Both the position numbers and the translations under genes were made by a program. DNA of 64,000 bases, from contig OX155972.1 in NCBI GenBank assembly GCA_944548615.1, forward strand, positions 9,147,082-9,211,081, in the 5' to 3' direction. Each line of letters opens with the position of its first letter. Position 1 is the first letter of the stretch. This stretch comes from Micropterix aruncella (lineage: Eukaryota; Arthropoda; Insecta; Lepidoptera; Micropterigidae). Below the pieces are notes generated by a model. It was not told the origin of the DNA, ran no database searches, and worked only from the letters and a program-made list of their open reading frames with translations. Shown piece by piece: positions 37,621 through 50,039 of the stretch.

Positions 37621-38286
37621 ATTGGGGAGCTAATGGGCCCATGATGAGGTGGCCACGATGACCCATGTGTTCAGGGTCGGTCACACTCACGGGTCAACAC
37701 CCATCCGATGGCCTCCACGCATGGGGTGCGAACCTGGGTAGGACACTGGGTCAACCAGTCTCCCCTGGGAATCAAACCTCTGGCGCTCCTGGACGGTCTG
37801 CGCACCGAGCGGCGCAAGCCAATCGACTGTGCTCTCCGACTAACAGTCGGGGGAGTCTGGGAACTGTATTGTTTCCTATAGAGCGGGGGTGGTTGTCTAC
37901 CTTACGGCGAATGCTCTTGAAATGACCATTGGCCATCCGATCCCGGTTCAGAGTCGGGCAAAGGACGCCTTGGTCCGCGATAGATTCGGTGCACACCGTT
38001 TCACCGCTTCGTAAGGGAGAGGACCGCGCAAGCGACCTCGAACTCGGAACCAATCGAGAGACCGGAGAAATCTGGACACAATTGGAAGCAAGGGCGCGAG
38101 GGTCGGCCCGCCAGGTAACACTGGCTATCTCGCGGTAAGGCGTTGGCTTCTTGCGGGATGTGACGTAGCTGGACGTTGGATTTGTTCTGTCCAAAGTCTT
38201 CTACGCTCACTGCAGGGCGACAGAACGAGAAAATCGTTAAAACGTCCTGTGGTGACGGGCTCGCCCGTTGTAGTTGACACCGCAAG
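37621..38286 (+). mobile_element. Orphan retro-family S, full copy 2 (666 bp)
   Basis: Flanked by a perfect 13-bp target duplication TTGTTAAATTAAT (37608-37620 and 38287-38299). Highly similar to 4064-4735 end to end, confirming both boundaries. No A-tail. It lies in JHEH intron 2, about 100 bp before exon 3. Confidence 0.88.
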
Positions 38287-38385
38287 TTGTTAAATTAATT
38301 AAATAAATAAATAAATACATGACCTAAGTATAATAATATGTAAGCCTAGATTTAGATACAAACTGAAAAAGTGTTTTTCTTAAAG

Positions 38386-38550
38386 GTTGCCGCAAACATC
38401 AAAGTGTATCCTCTACTGGCGCTGCACGGCTGGCCTGGCTCCATTAAGGAGTATTACGAAGCTATACCACTACTGACCACGCCTCAAAAAGGCAGAGACT
38501 TTGTATTCGAAGTCATACTTCCCAGTTTGCCTGGATATGGATTTTCGCAG
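38386..38550 (+). CDS. JHEH: JHEH exon 3 (residues 138-192)
   Basis: Acceptor TTTTTCTTAAAG, donor CAG|GTTTGT, 55 codons, phase 0. It encodes VAANIKVYPLLALHGWPGS, containing the HGWP oxyanion-hole motif at residues 151-154, then FVFEVILPSLPGYGFSQ, the strand-loop before the nucleophile. The donor GTTTGT is slightly weak but in frame. Confidence 0.95.
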
Positions 38551-38699
38551 GTTTGTTGTTGATATTGTTGTTGTCGGTGTAGAGTAATCATTTGCATGAT
38601 ACGCGAACCTGAACCTGCATGCTGGGCTTTACCTTTGAACCTGCCGTTTTATGAAGGTTATTTATATTTTTAAAAATATATGAATATATAGAAAATTTT

Positions 38700-40370
38700 G
38701 GTTATCACTTTATAGAGATGAGATTAGGCGTATCATCCAATGTATTCTTCCAGTCGTTACCCACATAATAAACTCCTCAATGGAATTTGGATCGTACCCA
38801 GCTCCTTGGAAAAATGCCTATACCCCTTCCTAAAATGTCAAATCCTGTTGGACCAAACGATTTCAGGCCAATATATATATTCTCCCTGCTCTCTCAAAAG
38901 TTTTAGAGCATATAGTGTTCTCTCAGCTATCAAATTACCTTTTTAAATTCAATAAGTTTAATCTCTATCAGTCAGGTTTCCGTCCTGGCCATAGCACTAC
39001 CTCTGCCATTGTCAAAGTAACTGACGATGCACGTAAAGCAATAGACCAGAGACAACTCACTTTGTTTGTGCTCTTAGACTTTAGCAGCACCTTCAACTCT
39101 GTCGACTTCGACTTGCTTGTTGCACGGCTACAAACACTTAACTGTTCGCAAACTCAGAGCCAGATAACAGCGTAATAAAATTGCAGCAAATGGGTTAATC
39201 TGACAGCTGGAGTTCCATAAGGTCCAGTTCTGTCCCTGCTTCTTTTCTCAATTTTTATAAATCCTATTCCAAGTTCGTGGACTTACTCATCTGTATGCAG
39301 ATGATGTTCAAATATATATCATTTTTCTCCTGAAAATATCAATGCGTCCATCACCAATATGAACTCCGATCTTCAAGCCATTTGTGAATGGTGTGCGCAG
39401 ATGGGTCTACTAATAATCCCTTTTAAATCCCAGGCTATACTCATTGAAGGTCGTAAATTGCTTTCCAGAGTAAACGTAAAGTCTCTTCCGCTTTTAAAAC
39501 TGAACGATATCACCATACCCTTGTCGCAAAGAGTGAAAGATCTTGGTCTAATTGTCGTTGAACATTTCTCCTGGCAACCACAGGTGGACGAGGTACGTCG
39601 CAAAATAATTGCTAGTTTTCACTCTCTGCAAACGCTCAAAAGATTTCATCCTGTGGACATAAAGAAATCTCTTCCACAGTCTCTCCTCTTACCTTTTCTT
39701 GACTATGCAGATGTGGCTTATCTCGATTTGTGAGAGGAACTACTCAACAAACTTGAACGTTTGCAGAATGTATGAATACGATTAATCTATGGTCTACGTA
39801 AGTATGATCACGTGTCCGAATATAGGACACAGTTAAAGTGATTGCCAGTACGCCAAAGGGAAAACGTTCATATACTTGCTCTCTTCTATTGTGTACTCTC
39901 CCAATCAACACCATCCTATCTCCACGAGCTTTTCGAACCATTAAATTCCCACAGTCTCGTACTTCGGTCAGTCTCTGAAAGTTTACTAAAAAATCCGTGT
40001 CATAATACTGATTTCTATTCCTACTCTTTCTGTGTCTATGGTGCAAGACTCAGGAACGATCTGCCGGCAAATATACGAAACTCGCCTTCTTTACCATCAT
40101 TTAACACTCACCTCAAAGATTACTACCTTTCTAAGAAGTAACCAGTTCTTCCCTTTCTCACCTCTTCCTATCCCGATTTCCTCTCCTCGGGCATTCTTAG
40201 TTTTAAATACCTTTACTGGTCTATATTTTATGGAGACGAATGAAAAAATCTTTATTTCCACAATGCGCGCATGTACCACTGTAATTAGGTTAGTTGTAAG
40301 ATATTGCCATGTGGCAATAAGCTCGCCTTTTTGTATCATGTTTAAGTGCAAATAACGAGTGTATTATGAC
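38700..40370 (+). pseudogene. LINE family L, 5'-truncated reverse transcriptase relic
   Basis: Pieces in order: SSMEFGSYPAPWKNA; a LYQSGFRPGHSTTSAIVKVT stretch followed by LLDFSSTFNSVDFDLL (motif A, catalytic Asp region); YADDVQ-like text near 39297; a C-terminal domain with LGLIVVEHFSWQPQVDEVRR; and ARLRNDLPANIRNSPSLPSF near 40040-40100. Frameshifts and stops are frequent. The 3' end carries GCCATGTGGCAATAAGCTCG. The family resembles CR1/Daphne/Jockey-type elements. Confidence 0.85.
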
Positions 40371-40378
40371 TATTATTA

Positions 40379-40660
40379 TGATTAGGATGATGATCAGACA
40401 AAGAATATCTCTCTATACTCTATCCTCTGAGTGTCTGACTCCATTGTGAAATGTGATAAGATAGTAAAAGTTCAAATATGAACGTACCTATGAACTTGCA
40501 GTTTTATAAAGGTTATTTACATCTAAAAATATGAAATAAATATTTAGAGAGTTTTGGTTATCGCTTTATATATATGAGATTAGGATGATAGTTAGACAAA
40601 GAATAGCTCTCTATACTCTATCCTCTGAGTGTCTGTCAGTTTGTCTGATTCCATAATAGT
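40379..40660 (+). repeat. ~195-bp tandem repeat units flanking LINE L
   Basis: 40379-40574 and the partial unit 40575-40660 share GATTAGGATGAT, AGACAAAGAATA and CTCTATACTCTATCCTCTGAG. The sequence left of the LINE (about 38610-38728) matches the second half of the unit (AAGGTTATTTA through TTTTGGTTATC to GAGATTAGG). Confidence 0.75.
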
Positions 40661-40668
40661 CAATAGTC

Positions 40669-41830
40669 TTTTATTCATCCAAAATTGCAAATACAGTTGG
40701 ATATGTCATAATCTTAATTGTTTAAAACGCAATAATCAAAATATAAATGCAACAAATAATTCATATTTTTTCAAAACAGTAAAAATAGCTAGTTATTATA
40801 GGAAATATAAGTTAGTTTAGGTTAGGTTAGGAAGTCAATACATCTACTTAACGTAAAAAGTTATAATAGTGAATATAATTATAATAGGTAATAGATAATA
40901 TAAGTCAGATATGTACAAATTATTGTTAGTTTCCCACTGAAAAGGCACTAGCCTTAGTGGGGAACTGTGACATGTAATTTGTATCGTTTTTATAAATAAA
41001 GACTACTATAAAAAAAGTTACTAAAAATAACCAAAAGTTAGACAAAATAAAAGATAAATGCTCAATAATGTCATATGTAAAACGACAATAATCATAATGA
41101 ATAATCAAATGTTATCAACTTAGTACTATATGCGTGTGCAACTTATTACGTATGTTTTAAACATAAGAGTAATATAGGTATCATAGAGATATAATATTAT
41201 TTTTCATAATTAATATGTACATATATTAAAGGTATTGTAATATTTCCTCGAGGTCGTCTATCTTATAAATAGCATATGTGATGAGCCAGTGTTTAACTCA
41301 ATATTCGAATAGTTTTGGTTCTAAATGTCGTATTCTCATTGGCAGGTTATTAAAGAGTTTAAAGGCCAAATGCACAAATGACTTTTGGATCATAGTCAAA
41401 CGGACTTTGGGGAGGGCTATGTTGGCTTTGCTACGCTTGTAGTGGTCATGTACGTGCATGTTAAGCGTTGTTTTTAGCATACACTAAACAACTGAGAATA
41501 TACGCTGATGCCATAGTGAAAACTTTGTATTTCTTGAAAAGAGGCGCGCAATGTGTGTCCTTTCGTACACCGGCTATCGTCCTCATCGGTTGCTTTTGGA
41601 GGACGAATGCTCGGTTACTGTCCGTGGCATTCCCCCAAACGAGGATCGCATACGACAGCCTCGAGTGGAAACATGCATGATACACGCTCAAAGCCGCACT
41701 CTCCCCACAGAGAAATTTAATTCTTCGGATAGCAAATACCGCAGACGATAGACTTTTACATAAATGATTGATGTGGGCTTCCCAATTTAGATTATGGTAT
41801 ATGGTCACTCCTAGAAACTTTGTGTCTGTG
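40669..41830 (-). pseudogene. LINE fragment, minus strand, in JHEH intron 3
   Basis: The - strand reads NLNWEAHINHLCKSLSSAVF, then FHSRLSYAILVWGNATDSN and a RTIAGVRKDTHCAPLFKKY segment, followed in another frame by HDHYKRSKANIALPKVRLT: the C-terminal part of a Jockey/CR1-type reverse transcriptase. The 3' untranslated part probably runs to about 40669. It is truncated at 41830. Confidence 0.8.
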
Positions 41831-41842
41831 TTTTTTTTTGAA

Positions 41843-41917
41843 ATGCGATGAGATAGTCCTATCTCATCCGAGATAGCATGCGAGATACTATCTATCGATA
41901 GTATCTATCTCGTCGCG
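41843..41917. repeat. Imperfect palindrome rich in GATAG/CTATC
   Basis: GCGATGAGATAG ... CTATCTCGTCGC with further inner symmetry around ATCTATCGATAGTAT; could extrude as a cruciform. Confidence 0.7.
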
Positions 41918-41919
41918 GC

Positions 41920-42085
41920 AAGTACTCTATGACACTCGGGATGACATACCGATTCTAACAATACCACACACTTCTAAATCGGTTTAAGCGTTTATAAGTT
42001 ATGGTGGAATAAAGAAACGAAAAACATACATAGATGAACCCTGAACACATTACACTTCTTTTTTGTTGGGCAGTCATGTAATAAG
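41920..42085 (+). repeat. Partial third copy of part of the intron-4 duplicated unit
   Basis: ATTCTAACAATACCACA, AAACATACATAGATGAACCC and TTTTTTGTTGGGCAGT occur in the same order at 44887-45040 and 46750-46904, with about 90% identity by eye. Confidence 0.75.
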
Positions 42086-43018
42086 CGTTAACTGTAGACG
42101 TAAACTTAATTTCTTTTTAATTCTGTTGTAATCTTCAAATACATATTTTTCGTTTACTATTTTTTTGTCTATATTTGCTTTATTTTTTCTATTTTATTTA
42201 GATATGTATTATATTTGATTAATCTTAACTTATTTGTGCTATTGCAGTGTGGACAACAAATTGAATTAATATGTCATATTGTCCAAACATATGTGTCGGA
42301 CCACCCCTCACAAGACTCCAAATTGTTCGGTGTGAGGTGGTGGTATCAACTTGCGAGTTATCTCCGTATTGAAAGGCGGTTTTGAACGAAGTAGAAGGAA
42401 TTTATTGATCGAAGGTTTGAATATTGCCAGTTATAACGCTTGCCGAAGTAACGAGTGCCCGGATTACTTTATCGAGACGCGAGGGTTGCGCGACGGAGGT
42501 TATGTGGGAATAGTGGATGAGGATTGTGCGTGTGCTCCTAGTATCTCGTACTGGGCACGGCTCGAGTCTGTGGGATTATAGACTGATGCTTCGAGACTCA
42601 GGGAGAATGAGGAAAGGAAACCAAAGAGCCGGATTCGTTGACCTAACTCGTGAGAGAGAGTGCCGAATGCCGTTGCAACCTTGGGGGAAGGTGATCAGTC
42701 GGGGAATGACATGTGACCGAGAAGCCGGAACACCGAAGTGTGCCGTCGCTATCTGGAGACATGACCACTTGAGGAATGATAATTTGGTTGCGTTTTCGCC
42801 GGTTTATATAGGCCGTGAAATGATGCAATCCAAAATATTCCGAGTAAAAGTATTGTTTCATCGTGCTGATTCATAGCTGCACGAGTCAAAATAATTGCTG
42901 AATTGTGTCTGTGGCTTTCACTGGAAATCGATGCATTTGTTGATCGCATGTAATGGACTTAAGGTCCGTTACACATATTTATATTAATAAATAAATTATT
43001 TTAATTTTATTTTTTAAG
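42086..43018. other. JHEH intron 3 end: unassigned, GC-richer at 42300-42870
   Basis: A moderately GC-rich segment with short open frames on both strands but no recognisable protein. Possibly a repeat; no termini found. Confidence 0.35.
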
Positions 43019-43144
43019 GCTTCTTCGAAAAAGACTATGGGTGCTCCAGAACATGCTGTGGTTATGAGAAATCTGATGCGGCGCCTAGGTATCAAGCAAT
43101 ATTATGTCCAAGGAGGCGATTGGGGCTCGATTATCGGTTCATTG
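43019..43144 (+). CDS. JHEH: JHEH exon 4 (residues 193-234)
   Basis: Acceptor TTTTATTTTTTAAG, donor TTG|GTATGT, 42 codons, phase 0. It holds MGAPEHAVVMRNLMRRLG and IKQYYVQGGDWGSIIGSL; Asp226 in GGDWGS is the nucleophile that forms the hydroxyalkyl-enzyme ester with the epoxide. The exon is short, but its splice sites and catalytic motif are unambiguous. Confidence 0.95.
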
Positions 43145-43290
43145 GTATGTATCGAGAGTGGAAAAAGCGCAGAGCTATAACACTTCGTTTAACTATAATG
43201 AGATGAAAAAATGTCTTAATAGCCTTTAAAATAAATCTTCTAAAATGCTAATATTTAACTACTAGATTTGATTCACAACTTTATTGACCA

Positions 43291-44030
43291 CTAGCTGACC
43301 CGTGCCCACTTCGTTGGGCGGTAAAACTTTTAACTGTGATGAAATTATGAGTGTGGTTCGGTTAGTACTGAATGCTATGATTTATTTCCTGACTGCCAAA
43401 AGAAGGGTTATATTTTTACTGCATATGTATATATGTATTTGCATGCCAATTTGACTATATTACCATTATTTGTGAGTGTCTTCTTGTGAGTGTCTTATTT
43501 GTGAGCGTATTATCTCTTTAACTATTTATGCAGTAAAAGGGAAATTATATGCAGTAAAAGGGAAAAGTCTTTTGTTTTAAACACTTGAGACGATAAATTT
43601 ACTTCTTTTGATAAGAATTCATAATTGTTGATAATATGACCAATAAACATGACCTAACGATTTAAAATATTTTTTTGATATGAAATACTACTTTTTGTGA
43701 TTTAAATATAAAAGTTAGACATATGCTGTCGCTGACTTTTTTGTAGGCATCATCAAGCTCTACAACTTCTCTAGAACCTAATCATATATCTCTCATCGTT
43801 AAGGCGGCGTTAGTTAGAAACGATTTCGTTCGACCGCTTATTCTCCGACTTACTTTGCATATCCGACTACCACGAAAAAGTCTTTTCATTTTTCGGATTA
43901 ATATATATCCTATCACACTCACAAATAACGCTTTCTCTTGGTAAAAGAATTTTCAAAATCGGTTTAGTAGATCCAGAGATTACTTCCTACAACGTCACAA
44001 ACTTTACCTCTTTATAATATTAGTATAGAT
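43291..44030 (+). repeat. CTAGCTGACCCG repeat family, copy 1
   Basis: It starts CTAGCTGACCCGTGCCCAC and ends TTTATAATATTAGTATAGAT, with the internal AAAATCGGTTTAGTAGATCC block. This start and tail are widespread in arthropod genomes, probably a non-LTR retroelement 3' part. No open frame. Confidence 0.7.
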
Positions 44031-45606
44031 TACATGCTAATATGCTTAATAGGAATATAATTTTATGTCATTATTAAAATGCGATTGTGCTAACCTTCTA
44101 ACAATATATTTAAGGAATTTTAAAGTGTTCGATGTTCGCCAATTTTCAGCCAAAGTCATTTTATTGTGTCATAAGTATTAGACGAAAAGATCCCCATTAA
44201 CCTGTGCTTTGGCAAATAAGCAATATTCCATTCCAAAACCAAAGATTACAAAGGGAATGGGTTCGCAAAAGATTTCGTAGGTGGCGCCGCGCGCAGTGGC
44301 GACGGCCCAAGGAGGTGTGAAGTGAGCGACGCACCGCGCGTGGTAACATTACTCGCCCGCGCCACAGTATACCAGACAGTAGCTTCTCTTAGAACAAAAT
44401 TGGAATCGAAGCGAATACGTCACGAGTCGTAAGAACTCAGATATGGTCGCCAAATGTCCGCTACTCGGCCCACGTGGATATGCACACTTTGGAAAAATCG
44501 CCAGCATTTATGTACCTACGCGTAACGCTAACCAAAGGCGTTCGTCGAGACGTACCTTTCTACCCACATTCCTCGCACCCTCTTCCCGCAATGCCCTGTA
44601 GCACGAGAGTAAAGCTACTGTTTGGTATACTGCAGGGCATTTTTTAAGAATTTTTTACTGGGGGGGCATCGCGGTTCCACGCCGGAAAATAATCCTCGCG
44701 CCATACCCCCCCTTCCCCATTGGACGGACGTACGGCGTACGCGGCAGCCAGTGTTGCCAGATGGAAAAATAGAAAACGCAGTACCTACCAGATTTTTCAT
44801 TTGACTCTAAACACGATATACTATATAAACAGGTTAATTTATTGACATTTGGAGATTTGGTATCTACTTTATATTTGGACAGTTAAGATACACTATGCCA
44901 CTCGGGAGGACATAACGATTCTAACAATACCACATACTTCTAAATGGGTTTGAGCGTTTAGAAGTTACGGTGAAATAAAGAAAGGGAAAACATACATAGA
45001 TGAACCCTGAACACATTACACTCCTTTTTTGTTGGGCAGTATTTTCCTCTTTGTAAAATTCCATATCGAAAGCGGTCTTTAAAAAAAGTAAATTATTGGA
45101 ACGCGACTGGTCGCTCTTTCTGATGCTGTGCGGAAACCAGGGTTCCAATCTTGAGTAGATTTTTACCTCAGCAGATAAACACAGATATTAGTATTTGAAC
45201 AATTTATTATCTAATGTTTTAATTGTATACAGAGACGCTTACCATCGAGTGAAGAGAGAGTGAATGAGAGTGAGTTTAATACATAAAAAATGTGGTTTTT
45301 AAACCCAACATTATGACATTGAAATGTTAGAATGACGTCAGAATGTATCGTAAAATCGAGAAATTGAAAAAAACATTCGATAAAAAGTGCTTACGGCGAA
45401 AGACGCACTAGAATGTGAGGCGGTTACCTACGGCAAAATGTATATAAATTAATATAAATGTAAATGTGCGCCGCTCTATAGTAATTCGCTCTATAGTAAA
45501 CCCCGCTCTATGTAAGTGTAAATATAAATTTATATACATTTTGCCATAGGTAACCCGAGCTGGTCGCCTCACATTCTAGGGGTTTAATTAAGTTATTTAA
45601 TGATGT
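43732..45606 (+). repeat. 1.87-kb tandem duplication, unit 1
   Basis: It runs from CTGACTTTTTTGTAGGC inside the CTAGCTGACC repeat to TTATTTAATGATGTC. Unit 2 begins immediately afterwards. It contains the repeat tail, a GC-rich block (GGCGCCGCGCGCAGTGG), a CAGTATACC MITE (about 44364-44636), the 44887-45040 repeat and a GCTCTATAGTAA mini-repeat. Confidence 0.93.
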
Positions 45607-47511
45607 CTGACTTTTTTGTAGGCATTATCAAGCTCTACAACTTTTTCTTTAGAACTTAATCATATATCTCTCATCGTTAAGGCAGCGTTAGTTAGAACCG
45701 CTTATTCTCCGACTTACTTTGCAAATCCGACTACCACTAAAAAGTCTTTTCATTTTTCGGATTAATATATATCCTATCACACTCACAAATAACGCTTTCT
45801 CTTGGTAAAAGAATTTTCAAAATCGGTTTAGTAGATCCAGAGATTACTTCCTACAACGTCACAAACTTTACCTCTTTATAATATTAGTATAGATTACATG
45901 CTAATATGCTTAATAGGAATATAATTTTATGTCATTATTAAAATGCGATTGTGCTAACCTTCTAACAATATATTTAAGGAATTTTAAAGTGTTCGATGTT
46001 CGCCAATTTTAAGCAAAAGTCATTTTATTGTGTCATAAGTATTAGACGAAAAGATCCCCATTAACCTGTGCTTTGGCAAATAAGCAATATTCCATTCCAA
46101 AACCAAAGATTACAAAGGGAATGGGTTCGCAAAAGATTTCGTAGGTGGCGCCGCGCGCAGTGGCGACGGCCCAAGGAGGTGTGAAGTGAGCGACGCACCA
46201 CGCGTGGTAACATTACTCGCCCGCGCCACAGTATACCAGACAGTAGCTTCTCTTAGAACAAAATTGGAATCAAAAAATTGGGTCACGAGTCGTAAGAACT
46301 CAGATATGGTCGCCAAATGTCCGCTACTCGGCCCACGTGGATATGCACACTTTGGAAAAATCGCCAGCATTTATGTACCTACGCGTAACGCTAACCAAAG
46401 GCGTTCGTCGAGACGTACCTTTCTACCCACATTCCTCGCACCCTCTTCCCGCAATGCCCTGTAGCACGAGAGTAAAGCTACTGTTTGGTATACTGCAGGG
46501 CATTTTTTAAGAAATTTTTACTGGGGGGGCATCGCGGTTCCACGCCGGAAAATAATCCTCGCGCCATACCCCCCCTTCCCCATTGGACGGACGTACGGCG
46601 TACGCGGCAGCCAGTGTTGCCAGATGGAAAAATAGAAAACGCAGTACCTACCAGATTTTTCATTTGACTCTAAACACGATATACTATATAAACAGGTTAA
46701 TTTATTGACATTTGGAGATTTGGTATCTACTTTATATTTGGACAGTTAAGATACACTATGCCACTCGGGAGGACATAACGATTCTAACAATACCACATAC
46801 TTCTAAATGGGTTTGAGCGTTTAGAAGTTACGGTGAAATAAAGAAAGGGAAAACATACATAGATGAACCCTGAACACATTACACTCCTTTTTTGTTGGGC
46901 AGTCGTGTAAAAATGAACTGTGGATATTTTCCTCTTTGTAAAATTCCATATCGAAAGCGGTCTTTAAAAAAAGTAAATTATTGGAACGCGACTGGTCGCT
47001 CTTTCTGATGCTGTGCGGAAACCAGGGTTCCAATCTTGAGTAGATTTTTACCTCAGCAGATAAACACAGATATTAGTATTTGAACAATTTATTATCTAAT
47101 GTTTTAATTGTATACAGAGACGCTTACCATCGAGTGAAGAGAGAGTGAATGAGAGTGAGTTTAATACATAAAAAATGTGGTTTTTAAACCCAACATTATG
47201 ACATTGAAATGTTAGAATGACGTCAGAATGTATCGTAAAATCGAGAAATTGAAAAAAACATTCGATAAAAAGTGCTTACGGCGAAAGACGCACTAGAATG
47301 TGAGGCGGTTACCTACGGCAAAATGTATATAAATTAATATAAATGTAAATGTGCGCCGCTCTATAGTAATTCGCTCTATAGTAATAGTATAGCTCTATAG
47401 TAAACCCCGCTCTATGTAAGTGTAAATATAAATTTATATACATTTTGCCATAGGTAACCCGAGCTGGTCGCCTCACATTCTAGGGGTTTAATTAAGTTAT
47501 TTAATGATGTC
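45607..47511 (+). repeat. 1.87-kb tandem duplication, unit 2
   Basis: Base-for-base follows unit 1 with few differences: about 14 bp missing near 45697, TCAAAAAATTGG in place of CGAAGCGAATACG near 46270, an extra TCGTGTAAAAATGAACTG near 46904, and one extra GCTCTATAGTAA-like unit near 47390. High identity implies recent duplication. Confidence 0.93.
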
Positions 47512-47600
47512 AGACCAAATTCGTGAGAAAAAATGTTATACGGGTATATTAAAAGTAATTGCTAAATTATGCGTGTTGCTAACCGTTAATCGTTTTCTAG

Positions 47601-47823
47601 ATTGCCACGTACTTCCCCGACGACGTTCTTGGCTATCACTGCACTATGGTCAACTTAAACTGGGATTTATCCGGATTCAAGCTACTCCTCGGAAGCATAT
47701 ACCCTCCTATGATGGTCGATAAGGCTTACGAAGATAGAATCTACCCATTGTCTGACACTTTCCGGTTCCTTTTGGAAGAAACCGGTTATATGCACATCCA
47801 ATCCACGAAGCCTGATACAGTTG
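47601..47823 (+). CDS. JHEH: JHEH exon 5 (residues 235-309)
   Basis: Acceptor CGTTTTCTAG, donor TTG|GTAAGA, one base left over. It encodes IATYFPDDVLGYHCTMVNLN, the lid region, and LLEETGYMHIQSTKPDTV; Tyr297 in TGYMHIQ corresponds to the first lid tyrosine that polarises the epoxide oxygen. The acceptor lies only 90 bp after the tandem duplication ends. Confidence 0.95.
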
Positions 47824-48164
47824 GTAAGATATTTTCATACGCTAATTTTAAAGTTGATGTTGCCGTTTTTATGGATATATATTGATTCTATATGAAGGGT
47901 TATGAGGAAAAACAATCAAAGTAAAATTTACTATTTAAGATGATATACTTTTTTATTGTACATATTAAATGCTGGCAGATGTCATTATCACTGCAGAATT
48001 ATTAAAGAGATTCGGATAAACTAATATTACATTTTATCCCTTTCAATAATGGATTTATACAAGTTCTGAGTCTCTTTTGATACATTTCTAAATACTATGA
48101 TGTCTAGCTGAAACCCGTCGTACTCGACGATTTTATTGACCGTAATGTTTAATAAAAATTATGA

Positions 48165-48365
48165 CATATAATCGAAGACTATCGCGGTTGTTTGACATTA
48201 TAAATAGGATAGAAAACGAATTTACCGCGTGAAATTTGTAGGAGTCGACGTTTCGGTGACGTTGCAGCCGCCGCAGTCTACCCTAGACAACGGCGGCTGC
48301 AACGTCACCGAAACGTCGGCTCCTACAAATTTCACGCGGTAAATTCGTTTTCTATCCTATTTATA
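48165..48365. repeat. Foldback family F, full hairpin copy
   Basis: Arms 48199-48273 and 48291-48365 are complementary over 75 bp with one mismatch and a 17-base loop (AGTCTACCCTAGAC core). The preceding ATCGAAGACTATCGCGGTTG is shared with the copies at 4868-4985 and 60968-61211. Confidence 0.92.
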
Positions 48366-48496
48366 AAAATTATGACTTTTTTACTTTTCTCCTTTGAATG
48401 CACATCTACAGACCGATAGGTTTTTTAAGACACCTCAATCATATTTTACACCTAGCCGTTCTCTCAATATGGCGGGTACAGGAAAACACGTCTCAA

Positions 48497-48618
<122 letters not shown>

Positions 48619-48692
48619 CGGCGGATCCAGGATTTATATTTGGGGGGGGCTGAGGGTCGGTCTCGCTAATAGCTAATAGCTATATCAGTAAA

Positions 48693-49350
48693 CTAGCTGA
48701 CCCGTGCCCATTTCGTTGGGCGGTAAAACTTTTTACTTGTGATGAAATTATGAGTGTGGTTTGGTTAGTACTGAGTGCTATGATTTATTATTATTTATAT
48801 CTTGTGAGTTTCTTATTTGTGAGAGTCTTATCTCTTCAACCATTTATGCAGTAAAAGTGAAATTATATACAGTAAAAGGGAAAAGTCTTTCGTTTTAAAC
48901 ACTTTCGATGATAAATTTCCTTATTTTGATAATAATTCATAATCGTTGATAATATGACCAATAAACATGACCTAACGATTTAAATTAATTTTTTAATTTG
49001 AAATACTACTTTTTGTGACTTAAATATAAAAGTTAGACATATGGTGTCGCTGACTTTTATGTAGGCATTATCAAGCTCTACAACTTTTCTCTAGAATTTA
49101 ATCATATCTCTCATCGTTAAGGCAGCGTTAGTTACAAACGTTTTCGTTCGACCGTTTTTTTTCGAATTACTTTGGAAATCCGACTACCACGAAAAAGTCT
49201 TTTCATTTTTCGGATTAATATATAGCCTCACTCACTCACAAATAACGTGTCTTTCTATTGGTAAAAGAATTTTTAAAATCGGTTCAGTAGATCCAGAGGT
49301 TACTTCCTACAACATCACAAACTTTACCTCTTTATAATATTAGTATAGAT
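48693..49350 (+). repeat. CTAGCTGACCCG repeat family, copy 2
   Basis: Starts CTAGCTGACCCGTGCCCAT and ends ATATTAGTATAGAT; about 85-90% identical by eye to 43291-44030. Nested in the hAT element. Confidence 0.75.
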
Positions 49351-49387
49351 AGACACGGTCGCGGTTCCATACCAATGTCGTATTATC

Positions 49388-49918
49388 CTTTAACTATTTA
49401 TGCAGTAAAAGGGAAAAGTCTTTTGTTTTAAACACTTGAGACGATAAATTTATTTATTTTGATAATAATTCATAATTGTTGATAATATGAAAAATAAACA
49501 TGTCCTAACGATTTAAATTATTTTTTTAATTAGAAAAACTACTTTTTGTGACTTATATAATAAAGTTAGACATATGCTGTGGCTGATTTTTTTGTAGGCT
49601 CAAGCCTTAAACTTAAACTTTTCTCAAGCCTCAATTATCAAGCTCTTAAACTTTTCTCTAGAACTTAATCATAGATCTTTCATAGTTAAGGCAGCGTTAG
49701 TTAGAAACCTTTACGTTCGACCGTTTTTTCCGACTTACTTTGGAAATCCGACTACCACGAAAAAGTCTTTTCATTTTTAGAATTAAAATATAGCCTATGA
49801 TACTCACAAATAACGTGGCTTTCTATTGGTAAAAGAATTTTCAAAATCGGTTTGGTAGATCCAGAGATTACTTCCTACAACGTCACAAACTTTACCTCTT
49901 TATAATATTAGTATAGAT
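49388..49918 (+). repeat. CTAGCTGACCCG repeat family, 5'-truncated copy 3
   Basis: Begins in the AACTATTTATGCAGTAAAAG block and ends TATTAGTATAGAT, directly behind copy 2; a head-to-tail pair. Confidence 0.7.
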
Positions 49919-50039
49919 AACAATAATTCCAGATTCTACTTATTATAAGGTATTTTATTGCCCTACTAAGTTTCACAGAAAATAAGGATAAAAAACTATG
50001 TTACTCGTAAGAACCATTAAGTTTTATTTTTCAATGGAC

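Noticed and set aside
42351..42876. Open frames in the GC-richer end of JHEH intron 3
   Set aside because: Overlapping frames on both strands without recognisable motifs or splice support.
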